A stretch of DNA of 64,000 nucleotides from Prochlorococcus sp. AG-424-P18 (GTDB lineage: Bacteria; Cyanobacteriota; Cyanobacteriia; PCC-6307; Cyanobiaceae), in contig QCNJ01000006.1 of the NCBI GenBank assembly GCA_003213235.1, forward strand, positions 27,828-91,827, written 5' to 3'. The notes beneath the pieces are model-generated. The model was not told the DNA's origin, made no database searches, and saw only the letters and a program-made list of their open reading frames with translations. Numbering within the stretch: the stretch's first letter is position 1; every line of letters starts with the position of its first letter. A program made the position numbers and the translations under genes. Shown in pieces: positions 29,854 to 40,335 of this stretch.

Positions 29854-30393
29854 ATGAAAGAAAAAATTATTTCTGAAATAAATTTAGATTTGGTTTTTCA
29901 ATGTAATGATTTTTCTCAATTTTCAAATAAGTTAAAAGATACTAAAACTGAGCTTATTTTTGAATCTATTTTTTGGGAGAAAGTTTTTTTATCTTGGATA
30001 AATACAATATTAAAAAAAGAGGATTATGAATTACCAAATTATATTTCAGAAAAAAAATCTTTTTCATTAGGTCTACAGATAATATCTAATCAAGAAATTG
30101 CTTCTTTGAATAAGAAATGGATGCAAAAAAATGGTCCAACTGATGTTCTATCTTTTCCAATTATTTCTGATGAATCTCTAAATAATTTAGATCATTTAGA
30201 GTTGGGAGATATATTTATATCATTAGAGATGGCACTTGAGCAATCTTATGAATATAAACATTCAATCTATAGAGAGATGATCTGGTTGGCTAGTCATGGA
30301 TTTTTACATCTTTTGGGATGGGTACATAATAATGAGCATGATTTAGAAAATATGTTAAATTTCCAAGAATATTTAATTACTCGATTAGATTAA
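29854..30393 (+). CDS. ybeY: Endoribonuclease/rRNA maturation factor YbeY
   Basis: Acts in 16S rRNA 3'-end processing and ribosome quality control. The zinc-binding motif [11 protein letters not shown] near residue 149 carries the three metal-binding His residues; the usual Asp before the last His (GxDH) is Val here, a residue that is not a metal ligand. [11 protein letters not shown] near residue 93 is also typical. Length 179 residues, with a longer N-terminus than average. Located between the small membrane protein and dgkA, with 6-base gaps. Confidence 0.92.
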   Translation: MKEKIISEINLDLVFQCNDFSQFSNKLKDTKTELIFESIFWEKVFLSWINTILKKEDYELPNYISEKKSFSLGLQIISNQEIASLNKKWMQKNGPTDVLSFPIISDESLNNLDHLELGDIFISLEMALEQSYEYKHSIYREMIWLASHGFLHLLGWVHNNEHDLENMLNFQEYLITRLD

Positions 30394-30399
30394 AAATCA

Positions 30400-30810
30400 A
30401 TGGAAAAAAAAATAAACTATATAGAAAATAGAAAAGAATCATATAAAACTTCTAGTAATGTATTTATAAGTTTTAAGTATGCTTTCAGTGGTATTAATTA
30501 TGTATTAAAAACTTCAAGAAATTTTAAAATTCAATTAATTTTTGCAGTTACAAGTTTAATAATTGGTTTTTTACTCAAAATTAGTCTAAGTAATTATGTT
30601 ATTTTGATTGCAACAATAATGTCTGTTTTAATATTAGAAATATTGAACACATCTATTGAATCAATCGTTGATTTAGTAGTGAAAAAAGAATTTAGTTTTT
30701 TGGCTAAAATTTCAAAAGATACTTCTGCAGGTGCAGTATTATTAGCTTCAATTAATTCTGTTATTATTGCTGTATTCATCTTTGTTCCTAAAATTAAGTT
30801 GTTATTTTAA
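30400..30810 (+). CDS. dgkA: Diacylglycerol kinase / undecaprenol kinase (DgkA family)
   Basis: Small integral membrane lipid kinase of about 136 residues. Three hydrophobic helices are visible, with the catalytic helix motif LEILNTSIESIVDLVVKKEF near residue 87, matching the E-x-x-N-T-x-x-E pattern, and KDTSAGAVLLASINSVII afterwards. In Gram-positives this family is an undecaprenol kinase; the substrate here is not decided. It lies 6 bases after ybeY, the ybeY-dgkA pairing common across bacteria. Confidence 0.9.
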   Translation: MEKKINYIENRKESYKTSSNVFISFKYAFSGINYVLKTSRNFKIQLIFAVTSLIIGFLLKISLSNYVILIATIMSVLILEILNTSIESIVDLVVKKEFSFLAKISKDTSAGAVLLASINSVIIAVFIFVPKIKLLF

Positions 30811-30822
30811 ATCCATATAAAT

Positions 30823-31419
30823 ATGTTTCTTGTTATTGATAATTACGATAGTTTTACTTATAACCTTGTCCAATATTTAGGGGAACTTTCAGTTGAGCAT
30901 GAAATAACTAAAGAATTAATAGTTAAGAGAAATGATGAAATTACTATAGAAGAAATTGTCAAACTAAATCCTAGTGGTATTTTATTATCTCCAGGTCCAG
31001 GCAATCCAGATCAATCTGGAATTTGTCTTCCAATACTAAAAAAATTATCTAAAACTATTCCGACATTGGGAGTTTGTTTAGGCCATCAAGCTTTGGCCCA
31101 AGCTTTTGGAGGTAAAGTTATAGTTGGGAAAGAACTTATGCATGGTAAGACATCCAAAATTTTTCATAATCAAAAAGGATTGTTTGAAGATATCGAGACT
31201 CCATTTGTGGCTACTAGATACCATAGCCTTATTATTGATTCAAGTTCTTTACCATCTTGTTTCGACATAACTGCGACTTTAGAAGATTCAACTATTATGG
31301 CTATCTCTCATAAAGAATATAAACATTTACATGGGGTACAGTTCCATCCTGAAAGTGTGTTGACGCAATTTGGTCATAAATTAATTAGTAATTTTCTAAA
31401 AATGGCTGAACAAAAGTAA
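30823..31419 (+). CDS. trpG: Anthranilate/aminodeoxychorismate synthase glutamine amidotransferase
   Basis: Class I glutamine amidotransferase providing ammonia for anthranilate and/or p-aminobenzoate synthesis. It has LVIDNYDSFTYNLVQYLGEL at the start, LLSPGPGNPDQSGI near residue 63, the nucleophile Cys in TLGVCLGHQALAQAFGG near residue 87, and the catalytic His-Glu pair in HGVQFHPESVLT. Length 198 residues. A single TrpG/PabA may serve both pathways; the partner subunits are not in the window. Confidence 0.93.
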   Translation: MFLVIDNYDSFTYNLVQYLGELSVEHEITKELIVKRNDEITIEEIVKLNPSGILLSPGPGNPDQSGICLPILKKLSKTIPTLGVCLGHQALAQAFGGKVIVGKELMHGKTSKIFHNQKGLFEDIETPFVATRYHSLIIDSSSLPSCFDITATLEDSTIMAISHKEYKHLHGVQFHPESVLTQFGHKLISNFLKMAEQK

Positions 31420-31439
31420 AATAAAAAAAAATTAATATT

Positions 31440-32165
31440 ATGATTTCTCAAATTAAAAACTTTTTATTTTTGATATTATTTAGCTCTTTTTTACCTACCT
31501 CATTATTGGCAAGGAATTTAGGAATAAAAAGTTTGGGACATAGTAGTTTTTTAATTTCTAGTGCAGATCAATCTATTCTTATAAATCCATTTAAAGCAAT
31601 AGGTTGTGCAAGTAATTTAGAGGAGCCAAAAGAAGTTAACGCAGATTTTATTTTGGCTAGTTCTAGGCTTCCAGATGAAGGATATAACCCTAATGATCAA
31701 TTAATGTTCGTTGAGCCAGGAATCTATCAATTTGAGGATATTTTATTAAATGGAATTTCTGTACCACATGACAGAGTAGATGGAAGAAGATTTGGGATGG
31801 CAACTGTTTGGAGTTGGGAGCAGAATGATCTTAAAATTGTGCATATGGGAGGAGCTGCTGGTGATATTGATATAAACAGTGAAATTATTTTGTCTAGTCC
31901 AGATATATTATTTATTTCAATTGGAGGAGGAATAAAATCTTACAATGGTAAAGAAGCCTCAAAAATAGTTAAGATCTTAAAACCTAAAGTAGTTATTCCT
32001 GTTCACTTTGAACGTGGCAAACAAATCAATAAAGAATGTGATTTCTCAAATGCTGATTTATTTATCGAAAATATGAAAGATTTTAAAGTAAAATATGTTG
32101 GAAAAGATATTGAAATAAAACCTAAAAGAATCGATCAAAATACAATTTATATTTTTAGTAATTAA
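31440..32165 (+). CDS. Exported metallo-beta-lactamase-fold protein with degenerate metal site
   Basis: 241 residues with a probable signal peptide (hydrophobic residues about 8-23, then a small-residue cleavage region around LLARN). The fold resembles UlaG-like hydrolases: LGHSSFLIS near residue 32, then VVIPVHF near residue 195. The usual HxHxDH metal motif, expected after the strand DFILA, reads SSRLPDE (residues 74-80), so the main zinc ligands are absent. Several single His remain (HDR near residue 109, HMGG near 136, HFE). Function unknown; it is last in the prfB operon and overlaps the convergent hisC by 4 bases. Confidence 0.82.
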   Translation: MISQIKNFLFLILFSSFLPTSLLARNLGIKSLGHSSFLISSADQSILINPFKAIGCASNLEEPKEVNADFILASSRLPDEGYNPNDQLMFVEPGIYQFEDILLNGISVPHDRVDGRRFGMATVWSWEQNDLKIVHMGGAAGDIDINSEIILSSPDILFISIGGGIKSYNGKEASKIVKILKPKVVIPVHFERGKQINKECDFSNADLFIENMKDFKVKYVGKDIEIKPKRIDQNTIYIFSN

Positions 32166-33271
32166 TTTTTTAAATCTAATATCTTGTAATTGTCCCAGAA
32201 AAAAATCATTTGTTCTTTAGTTCCAATACTAACTCTTATTGAATTACAGATGTCTTTTTTGTTTTCCATACTTCTAATAAGAATACCTTTTTCTCTCATC
32301 TGTTGTATTAAGATTTTAGGATCTTTTTTTGGCCAAATTAAGAAATAATTACCTCCACTAAAGTGAGTTCTGATTTTTGTTGGTTTAAATTTATTTGAAA
32401 TCCATTCCCTCGCCCTTTTTACTTCTAAAACATAATTATCAATATATGATTTGTCTTTAAGTGCTGCTAATGCAGCTGTTATTGCAAAGCTATTTACATC
32501 ATATGGTCCTGTAACTTTATTAATGTATTGAATTAAACTTTTATTGCCAAAAGTAAAACCTATTCTTAAACCAGCTAGACCTGCAGTTTTTGAAAGAGAT
32601 TGGATTATTAGTATATTTTTATTCTTTTCAAAATCTATCGATTCAAGAAGACTATCTCCATTAAATTTTTCATATAGTTCATCAACAACTATTAATGAAT
32701 CGTTATTGATATTGGCTAAATTAATTATTTCATGAGAGCTTAGAACAGTTCCTGTTGGATTATTTGGATTACAAATAAAAATTAACTTGGGACGATGTGT
32801 TATTATTTTTTCCCTAAATTCTTCGATGGGGAATAGAAAATTTGCTCCAATGTATGAACAAATTATTTTTTTCATTCCTCGGATTTCTGCACAAGGAGAA
32901 TAATAACCAAAAGTTGGATTTGTTGTTAGAAATATTTGATCTTTTTCTCCAAAGCAATTGAAAATTGCATTTATTGCTGCATCTGCTCCATTGAAAATTC
33001 CAATTTCATCATTACCAAATTTTCTTGAATCAAGGTATTTATCACATAAAAATTTTTTTAAAAAATTATATTCTGGATAAATTGAAATCTCATCTAGTTT
33101 TATCGCTTGTAATGCCTCTAAAACCTTAGGACTTGGACCTAAAGTATTTTCATTAAAGTCTAAGCGGAGTAAATTTCTTCTATTTTCTAAAGGTGCAGAG
33201 TAAGACTGCATATTTATTATTTCTTCTCTTGGTTTTGGGAAAAGATTATTTAACGGATCAAAATCATTCAT
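32162..33271 (-). CDS. hisC: Histidinol-phosphate aminotransferase
   Basis: PLP-dependent fold type I aminotransferase of histidine biosynthesis. It has RLDFNENTLGPSPKVLEAL near residue 36, FICNPNNPTGTVLSSHE near residue 164, VVDELYEKF near residue 196 and the PLP-Lys block QSLSKTAGLAGLRIGF near residue 225. Length 369 residues. The family includes related aromatic and CobD aminotransferases, but the whole-protein resemblance is closest to HisC. It overlaps argS by 1 base and the MBL gene by 4 bases. Confidence 0.88.
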   Translation of the reverse strand: MNDFDPLNNLFPKPREEIINMQSYSAPLENRRNLLRLDFNENTLGPSPKVLEALQAIKLDEISIYPEYNFLKKFLCDKYLDSRKFGNDEIGIFNGADAAINAIFNCFGEKDQIFLTTNPTFGYYSPCAEIRGMKKIICSYIGANFLFPIEEFREKIITHRPKLIFICNPNNPTGTVLSSHEIINLANINNDSLIVVDELYEKFNGDSLLESIDFEKNKNILIIQSLSKTAGLAGLRIGFTFGNKSLIQYINKVTGPYDVNSFAITAALAALKDKSYIDNYVLEVKRAREWISNKFKPTKIRTHFSGGNYFLIWPKKDPKILIQQMREKGILIRSMENKKDICNSIRVSIGTKEQMIFFWDNYKILDLKN

Positions 33272-35085
33272 TACATTCTTTCTAAAGTTTCAATTCCTAA
33301 AAGCTCTAAGCTTAATTTTAGTGTTTTTGCAGTTAGGTCACATAAATTAAGCCTAGAAATCTTTATATTTTTTTCTTCTTTGAGTATTGGAACTTGATCA
33401 TAGAATCTATTAAAAGTCTGACATAGCTCGAAAAGATAATTGCATAATCTGTTTGGCATCAAGTCTTTTTCAATAGAAATTATAACTTCATCGAACTTAA
33501 GTAATTTTCTGATAAGTTTCCACTCAGATTTATTTTCATAATTTACGTACTGAAAATCTTTAAAGTCATAAATAAAATCATTTTTTCTTTTAATTCCTGA
33601 AATTCTTACAAGTGTATATAACAAATAAGGAGCCGTATTACCATTTAGGGAAAGCATTTTATCAAAACTAAATTGATAATTTGTAATCCTATTTTGGCTT
33701 AAATCTGCATACTTAACAGCTCCTAATCCAATTATTCTTGAAGTATTTGCAATGAAATCTTCTGTCTCATAACGATTTTCATCTTCTAATCTTTTCAATA
33801 AATCTTCTTTTGCTCTTCTAACTGCTTCTTTTAATAAATCTTTTAAACGTATTGTTTCCCCTTCCCTTGTCTTAAGTTTTTTGCCATCAATTCCTTGAAC
33901 TAAACCAAAAGGGACATGGTCTACTTGGCAATTGTCTGGGATCCATTTTGCTTTTTTTGCTACTTGAAAAACTCCAGCAAAATGATTTGCTTGTCCATGA
34001 TCAGTTACATAAATAATTCTTGAAGCATCATCCCCATTAGGAGGTTTATTAAATCTGTATCTTATAGCGGCAAGATCTGTGGTGGCATAGTTAAACCCTC
34101 CATCTTTTTTTTGAATAATTAGTGGTAAAGGTTTGCCTTCTTTATTAGTCATTCCATCTAAAAATACACATTTTGCTCCTTGATCCTCTACTAATATTTT
34201 TTTTAAATTTAAATCCTCAATAACAGATTTTAAGAAGGGATTATAAAAAGATTCCCCTCTTTCTTCTATTTTTATTTTTAAATTTTTATAGATTTCATCA
34301 AATTCTTTTCTAGATTGATCACATAATAATTTCCAAGCTTTAATCGATTTAATATCTCCACTTTGTAACTTAACTACTTCCTCTCTTGATCTTTTTTGGA
34401 ATTCAGATTCATTATCAAATCTTTTTTTTGATTCTTTATAAAATTCAACTAAATCACTTATCTTAATTTTGCCTATCTCCTCTAAATCATTTGAATATAA
34501 ATCTTTGAGCTGAGTAATAAGCATTCCAAATTGCGTTCCCCAATCGCCAACATGATTTAGTCTTAATACTTGATAACCTCTTAACTCGAAAATTCTGGAT
34601 ATTGAATCTCCTATTATTGTTGATCTTAAATGTCCTACATGCATTTCTTTAGCAATATTAGGACTAGAAAAATCTACAATGACTCTATTTGATAAGCCAC
34701 TATCTAAATCTTTTTTAATTTGAGGTACTCCACCCCTTTGGCTTTGAATATTTGATTTAATTTCATTTATTAGAACTTCATCTTTTAATTTTATATTTAT
34801 AAATCCAGGTCCAGCTATTTCTAGACTCTTACATAATTTTGCTATGCTTTTATTTTTATTTAAAAGGTTAATAAAATCATTAGAAATATCTCTTGGATTC
34901 TTTTTATATATTTTAGATAAACTTAAACAAATATTACATTGATAATCACCAAATTCCTCTTTTGATGATTGTGTAATTAAATTTTTTTTAAGAATTTCGA
35001 ATTCTCCTTTTTTATCATTTTTTGCAAGACTATCTAAAAGAGATTGTTCAAATTGTTTTGTTAATTCTTTAAGAATGATTAGCAT
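33271..35085 (-). CDS. argS: Arginyl-tRNA synthetase
   Basis: Class I aminoacyl-tRNA synthetase charging tRNA-Arg. The HIGH-type motif is in [20 protein letters not shown] near residue 116, and the domain ends with an anticodon-binding DALR-type region including [21 protein letters not shown]. As in most ArgRS, no canonical KMSKS is required; the equivalent region is [14 protein letters not shown]. Length 604 residues. The stop overlaps the hisC start region by 1 base. Confidence 0.96.
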   Translation of the reverse strand: MLIILKELTKQFEQSLLDSLAKNDKKGEFEILKKNLITQSSKEEFGDYQCNICLSLSKIYKKNPRDISNDFINLLNKNKSIAKLCKSLEIAGPGFINIKLKDEVLINEIKSNIQSQRGGVPQIKKDLDSGLSNRVIVDFSSPNIAKEMHVGHLRSTIIGDSISRIFELRGYQVLRLNHVGDWGTQFGMLITQLKDLYSNDLEEIGKIKISDLVEFYKESKKRFDNESEFQKRSREEVVKLQSGDIKSIKAWKLLCDQSRKEFDEIYKNLKIKIEERGESFYNPFLKSVIEDLNLKKILVEDQGAKCVFLDGMTNKEGKPLPLIIQKKDGGFNYATTDLAAIRYRFNKPPNGDDASRIIYVTDHGQANHFAGVFQVAKKAKWIPDNCQVDHVPFGLVQGIDGKKLKTREGETIRLKDLLKEAVRRAKEDLLKRLEDENRYETEDFIANTSRIIGLGAVKYADLSQNRITNYQFSFDKMLSLNGNTAPYLLYTLVRISGIKRKNDFIYDFKDFQYVNYENKSEWKLIRKLLKFDEVIISIEKDLMPNRLCNYLFELCQTFNRFYDQVPILKEEKNIKISRLNLCDLTAKTLKLSLELLGIETLERM

Positions 35086-35112
35086 TAATTATTCAATTAT
35101 TAATCTATATAA

Positions 35113-35979
35113 TTAATTAATATAACGCATACTCAAATCAATCCAATTACTTTTTGTGATTGCAGAACTTGTTGAAATCAAATCAATACCTTTTATTAGA
35201 TATTTACTAATTTCTTCAGGGTTAATTCCAGAAACTTCTATAATTAAATTTTTATTGACTTCTTTTTTAAAGCTATTCATTGATAAATCTCTTAATTCTT
35301 TAACGTTTTTTTTGATTATTTCAGGGCTAAGTTCATCCAATAAGACACTATCTGCTCCTGCTAATACTGCTTCTTTTGCCTGTTCGATATTCTCAGCTTC
35401 AACTATGATATGAGTTGTAAAAGGCGAATTTAGGCGAATTTTTTGTACTGCATTCTTAAGATTATCTGTCCATGCAATATGATTTTCTTTGATCATAGCA
35501 GCATCGTATAATCCCATTCTATGATTCACCCCACCTCCGCATTTGAATGCATATTTTTCGAATATTCTTAAGCCAGGAGTCGTTTTCCTAGTATCTGCTA
35601 ATTTTATATTGGTGCCTTCTAATTTATCTGTAAGATTCTTTGTATATGTTGATATTCCAGATAAATGCATTGCTATATTTAAGCTGATCCTTTCACTAGC
35701 GAGTAAACTTTTTGAAGGTCCATATATTTCTAAGAGTTTTTGATCTTTAACAAATTTATCTCCATCAGAGATATTAAATTTTGGACTGATTTTTAAATCA
35801 ATTTTTCTAAAAATTTCTTTTATAATTTCAATCCCACAGAATATACCCTCCTCTTTTGCAATCCAATATGCATTGCCATTCTCTTCTGTAATAGAGGGAC
35901 TTGTAAGATCTCCCCTACCTATATCTTCATCGATCCAATTATCAATGATTTTAGTTATTGTTGGAGTATTTAAATCCAC
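35113..35979 (-). CDS. nadC: Nicotinate-nucleotide pyrophosphorylase (carboxylating)
   Basis: Converts quinolinate and PRPP to nicotinate mononucleotide in de novo NAD synthesis. Visible are DIGRGDLTSPSI near residue 18, LADTRKTTPGLRIFEKYA near residue 131, KCGGGVNHRMGLYDAAMIKENHI (core GGGVNHRMGLYDAAMIKENH) and LLDELSPEIIKKN. Length 288 residues with a GTG start. Standalone here between argS and mnmE, with 27- and 82-base gaps. Confidence 0.95.
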   Translation of the reverse strand: MDLNTPTITKIIDNWIDEDIGRGDLTSPSITEENGNAYWIAKEEGIFCGIEIIKEIFRKIDLKISPKFNISDGDKFVKDQKLLEIYGPSKSLLASERISLNIAMHLSGISTYTKNLTDKLEGTNIKLADTRKTTPGLRIFEKYAFKCGGGVNHRMGLYDAAMIKENHIAWTDNLKNAVQKIRLNSPFTTHIIVEAENIEQAKEAVLAGADSVLLDELSPEIIKKNVKELRDLSMNSFKKEVNKNLIIEVSGINPEEISKYLIKGIDLISTSSAITKSNWIDLSMRYIN

Positions 35980-36061
35980 TAAACTAGGAAATAATTAATT
36001 AATAAAAATTAAACTTAAGTTAGAGATTCAACTATATATCACTATGTAATTTAACTCAAAT

Positions 36062-37444
36062 TTATTTACCAATACAAAACTTAGAAAAAACATTATCTAG
36101 AAGTTCCTCTGTTAATTCTTGACCAGTTATTTTAGATAAGTTTTGAATTCCATCTCTAAGTTCAATTGATAACAAATCAAATGGTAATTTATTTTCAATT
36201 ATTTCATCAGTATCATTTAAATTAGATAAGCAAGCAGACAAATTTGTTAGATGTCTTTCGTTTAAAAATATATTGATATTTTCTACTTGTTTTAATCCGC
36301 ATTTTTTTATGATTGTGTCTATTAATAATCTTTCACCATCATTATTCTTAATACTCATAAGAATTGTGTTTTTTAACTCATTTGAATTAATATTTTTGCA
36401 ATCAATTAAATCTTTTTTATTGCCCAAAATAGTAATTAATTTTTCTTTGGGAATTTCTTGTATTATTTTTTTGTCTTCTTCATTAAATCCTTCTTCAAGA
36501 CTATAAATATAAATTATAAAATCTGACTCTTTTATTTTCCCAAAACTTTTTTTAATTCCAATACTTTCAATTTGTTCATGAGTTTCTCTTATACCAGCAG
36601 TATCAATTATTTTCATTGGAATATCATTAATAGTTAAATTAACTTCAATAACATCTCTAGTTGTTCCAGGAATATTAGTTACGATTGCTTTCTCTTTTTT
36701 CGCAAGCAAATTTAATAAAGAGCTTTTACCAACATTTGTTTTACCTATAAGCGCAATGGATATTCCATTGTGAATATATGAATTTCTTTTTGCATTTTCT
36801 ATTAGTAATTCTATTTTTTCTTTGACTTTTTTAATGTTTTTTAGATATTTGGTGTAATCAAAATCTGTGAAGTCTTCTTCAAAATCAACTCTTGCTTCTA
36901 TTTCGCAAAGTTGATTTATAAGGTCATTTTTAATATCATCAATTTTTTTCTTTATTTCTCCTTGAACCCCGCTAAAGGCTAACTCTGCTGATCTGGTATT
37001 GCTTGCATTAATTAATTGATTAATCGACTCGGCTTGAGTAAGGTCTATTTTTCCATTAAGAAAAGATCTTTGACTAAATTCTCCTGGGTTTGCAAGTCTA
37101 ACTCTAGAATTACTAGATAATAATATCTTTAAAACTTTGTTTACTATGATAATTCCGCCATGGCAATGAAGTTCAACTACATCCTCTCCTGTGAAGCTAT
37201 TTGGTGATTTCATCACTAAAATTAAAACCTCATCTACTAATTTATTTTGTTTATTTTCCTGAATAAAACCACGAAAAACCCTATGTGATTCCCATGCATA
37301 TTTAGATTTAGTTTGAACAATCTTTTTGCAAGAATTTATTGCGTCTTTCCCCGATACTCTTATTATCGCAACTCCTCCCTTCCCAATACTTATAGCTGAA
37401 GCAATTGCGGCTATCGTATCTTCTGTAGTAACTATCGAATCCAT
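36062..37444 (-). CDS. mnmE: tRNA modification GTPase MnmE
   Basis: Works with MnmG on wobble uridine modification of tRNAs. It begins with an N-terminal formyl-THF-binding domain ([20 protein letters not shown]), has the G1 loop [20 protein letters not shown] near residue 223, G3 [11 protein letters not shown] near residue 269, G4 LGNKKDL, and ends in the diagnostic C-terminal motif CIGK (CxGK). Length 460 residues. It is divergent from the DUF2062 gene. Confidence 0.96.
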   Translation of the reverse strand: MDSIVTTEDTIAAIASAISIGKGGVAIIRVSGKDAINSCKKIVQTKSKYAWESHRVFRGFIQENKQNKLVDEVLILVMKSPNSFTGEDVVELHCHGGIIIVNKVLKILLSSNSRVRLANPGEFSQRSFLNGKIDLTQAESINQLINASNTRSAELAFSGVQGEIKKKIDDIKNDLINQLCEIEARVDFEEDFTDFDYTKYLKNIKKVKEKIELLIENAKRNSYIHNGISIALIGKTNVGKSSLLNLLAKKEKAIVTNIPGTTRDVIEVNLTINDIPMKIIDTAGIRETHEQIESIGIKKSFGKIKESDFIIYIYSLEEGFNEEDKKIIQEIPKEKLITILGNKKDLIDCKNINSNELKNTILMSIKNNDGERLLIDTIIKKCGLKQVENINIFLNERHLTNLSACLSNLNDTDEIIENKLPFDLLSIELRDGIQNLSKITGQELTEELLDNVFSKFCIGK

Positions 37445-37509
37445 CTCTCGCTTTGTTACGGATAATTAAGTAAGATTATCAAGAATTTAATTTTGAAATT
37501 TCTTTCTGA

Positions 37510-37953
37510 ATGAGATTTAAAAGAGATATTAATTATAAGAAAATTCTATCATTATTTAGGAATCAGAATGGAAGTCCTTTCTTTAATGCTAAAGGTTTAG
37601 CTATAGGGGTATTTAGTGGTTGCTTTCCTTTTTTTGGGTTTCAGACTTTAATGGGGGTATTTTTTGCGAAAATAGCTAAGGGAAATATTGTTCTAGCTGC
37701 AATTGGTACCTGGATCAGTAACCCTTTTACATATATCCCACTTTATTATTTTAACTATAAAGTTGGTTCGATTTTTTTAAATAATCCTTCTAATAAAATT
37801 CTTGAAAAAAGTTTAGTTGTTGATGACTTATGGAAACAAGGTAGAATTTTTTCCCTAAAATTACTCTTAGGTTCATCTTGTGTAGGTATTTTATTAGCTT
37901 TGATTTGCGGTAGTATTGTTTTCTTTATCTACAAGATAAAAAGTAAAAGATAA
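37510..37953 (+). CDS. DUF2062 membrane protein
   Basis: 147 residues with three hydrophobic helices. The wording GVFSGCFPFFGFQTLMGVFFA and GTWISNPFTYIPLYYFNYKVG matches the DUF2062 family of small bacterial membrane proteins, whose role is unknown. No catalytic residues are evident. It ends 18 bases before the convergent relA/spoT stop. Confidence 0.84.
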   Translation: MRFKRDINYKKILSLFRNQNGSPFFNAKGLAIGVFSGCFPFFGFQTLMGVFFAKIAKGNIVLAAIGTWISNPFTYIPLYYFNYKVGSIFLNNPSNKILEKSLVVDDLWKQGRIFSLKLLLGSSCVGILLALICGSIVFFIYKIKSKR

Positions 37954-37971
37954 ATTGATCTGATTTTAAAA

Positions 37972-40281
37972 TTAACTTTGTCCAACTCTGGCAATATCTA
38001 AAACATCTGCCATTGATTTAATTTGTTCAATTGTTTTGTGAAGTTGATTATAACTTTCAAGACCTACACAAAGATTTATAATAGCTGGTTTACCATAAGC
38101 AGTTTTAACATTGGCATCGCTAACATTTATACCTTTATCAGATAACCGCATAAGAATATCTTTAAGAACTCCAACTCGATCAATTACTTCTATTCGTAGC
38201 TGAATTGGAAACTTATTATCGCCAGTTTTATTATCTTGATTCCACCCTACAGGTAATCTTCTCTCTATTGGAATTGGCATTACATTTTCACAATCTTCCC
38301 TATGTATAGTTATCCCATGGTTGCCTAGCGACACAGTTCCAATAATATCCTCGCCTGGGAGTGGGGAACAGCATTTACCTATTCTGTAATCAAGACCTTC
38401 TATCCCAGAAATTGGTGATTTAGCTGCTGTATTAGATTGATTAGTGGATAAATTATTATTACTTTTAAGAGATTTTGCTATTTCAGAGTCAGAATCATTT
38501 TTATCATCTTCTGTCTGTAATTTTATTTCTTCTCTTAGTCTGTTTAATACTTGATGCAAAGTTAAACCACCAAAACCAAGAGATGCAAGAAGGTCTTCAG
38601 TAGTTTTTAAATTGCATCGATTTGCAACTTTTTTCATGGCTTCACTAGAAAGTAATGCTTCAAAACCGTTTCTACCTACTTCTTTTTCAAGTAATTCTCT
38701 ACCTCTTTTAATCGTTTCATCACGATGACTTTTCTTATACCATTGGCGAATTCTATTTTTAGCAGTTGGCGTAACTACAAAGTTCAGCCAATCCAAGCTT
38801 GGAGTAGCATTATTACTTGTCAAAATTTCTATGAAGTCACCATTTTGAAGTGCTGTAGATAATGGAGAAAGCTTTTCATTAATTCTTATTCCATTACAGT
38901 GATTTCCAACTTCAGAATGGATTCTGTAGGCGAAATCTATCGCAGTAGATCCTTTTCTTAAACCAACAACATCTCCTTTTGGGGTGATCACAAATACTTC
39001 TTCATCAAATAAATCTTCTTTAATTGAAGCTAAATAATCATTATGATCCCTTTCATTACCTTCTTGTTGCCATTCTACTAGTTGTCTTAGCCAATTAAAT
39101 CTCTCGGCATTACTTTTAGCAGGAGAACCACCCTCTTTGTATTGCCAATGAGCGGCAATACCATATTCAGCAATTTGATGCATCGAAGTAGTTCTAATTT
39201 GAACTTCAATAGGTCGATGTCTTCCAATCACAGAAGTGTGTAAGGACTGATATCCATTGGGTTTTGGTAATCCTATATAGTCCTTAAATCTACCTGGAAT
39301 TGGTTTGAAAGTATCATGAACAACTGCTAAAGCTCTATAACAACTATCTGAATTGTCCACGATAATTCTTAGGGCAGCAACATCATAAATCTCGTGAAAA
39401 TGCTTTTGCTGTCTTGCCATTTTGCTCCAGATGCCATAAAGATGTTTTGGCCTTCCTGTTATTTCAAAATTTTTTAAACCTGCTGAAATCAAGTTTTCCT
39501 TCATAAGATTCAAAGTTACTTTTAATCTTTTTTCTCTATCACTTCTTTTAACGGCGATTTGATCTTTAAGATCTAGATATTCTTTAGGCTCTAGGAATTT
39601 AAAAGCTAAATCTTCTAATTCCCATTTAAATCTGTTTATTCCTAGTCGATTAGCTAATGGTGCATAAATCTCTCTTGTTTCTCTCGCTATTCTTAGTTTT
39701 TTCTCATCATTTAGCCATTCAATTGTTCTCATGTTATGAAGTCGATCTGCAAGTTTTACTAAGACAACTCTGATATCGCTGGCCATAGCCAAAAACATTT
39801 TCCTAAGATTTTCAGCTTGTGCTTCAGTCCTGTTGTTAAAGTGAATGCCGCCTAATTTTGTTACACCCTCTACAAGTATTTTTACTTCTAATCCAAAATT
39901 TGTTTCTATTTCGGATAAATTAATGCCAGTATCTTCAACTACATCATGTAAAAGGCCTGCAGCAATAACAGATGAACTAGCACCTATTTCTTTAAGGAGA
40001 TTTGCAACAGCAACTGGGTGGATAATGTATGGCTCGCCGCTCGCGCGGAATTGACCATTATGAGCTTTATAAGCAAGTTTAAAAGCCTTTACTATAAGGT
40101 TTTGATTCTCATCATTTTCTTTATTTGATTTTTCAAAATTATGAATATCTTTAAGAAGCCAATCGGGAATATTTATTTGATAATTCAAAGATTCACTTTC
40201 ATATTTTTTATTTTCAGGCAAAATAGTTTTGGAAACTTCAATTTCGTTTTTTTCTTTTGAATTTGCAGCTGCCTCGGACAT
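37972..40281 (-). CDS. spoT: RelA/SpoT-family (p)ppGpp synthetase/hydrolase
   Basis: Bifunctional-looking RSH enzyme for the stringent alarmone. The hydrolase HD domain has VIAAGLLHDVVEDTG near residue 106 and ADRLHNMRTIEWL, and the synthetase domain has YDVAALRIIVDNSDSCYRAL near residue 294 and IPGRFKDYIGLPKPNGYQSLH. A TGS domain (VFVITPKGDVVGLRKGSTAIDFA) and a C-terminal ACT domain (LRIEVIDRVGVLKDILM) follow. Length 769 residues. The intact HD motif argues for hydrolase activity as well. Longer motif strings are not quoted. Confidence 0.95.
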   Translation of the reverse strand: MSEAAANSKEKNEIEVSKTILPENKKYESESLNYQINIPDWLLKDIHNFEKSNKENDENQNLIVKAFKLAYKAHNGQFRASGEPYIIHPVAVANLLKEIGASSSVIAAGLLHDVVEDTGINLSEIETNFGLEVKILVEGVTKLGGIHFNNRTEAQAENLRKMFLAMASDIRVVLVKLADRLHNMRTIEWLNDEKKLRIARETREIYAPLANRLGINRFKWELEDLAFKFLEPKEYLDLKDQIAVKRSDREKRLKVTLNLMKENLISAGLKNFEITGRPKHLYGIWSKMARQQKHFHEIYDVAALRIIVDNSDSCYRALAVVHDTFKPIPGRFKDYIGLPKPNGYQSLHTSVIGRHRPIEVQIRTTSMHQIAEYGIAAHWQYKEGGSPAKSNAERFNWLRQLVEWQQEGNERDHNDYLASIKEDLFDEEVFVITPKGDVVGLRKGSTAIDFAYRIHSEVGNHCNGIRINEKLSPLSTALQNGDFIEILTSNNATPSLDWLNFVVTPTAKNRIRQWYKKSHRDETIKRGRELLEKEVGRNGFEALLSSEAMKKVANRCNLKTTEDLLASLGFGGLTLHQVLNRLREEIKLQTEDDKNDSDSEIAKSLKSNNNLSTNQSNTAAKSPISGIEGLDYRIGKCCSPLPGEDIIGTVSLGNHGITIHREDCENVMPIPIERRLPVGWNQDNKTGDNKFPIQLRIEVIDRVGVLKDILMRLSDKGINVSDANVKTAYGKPAIINLCVGLESYNQLHKTIEQIKSMADVLDIARVGQS

Positions 40282-40335
40282 TTTATATTGCTTTAGATGT
40301 ATTTTATTTAGGTCTAGAAAAATTTGCTATAAATC

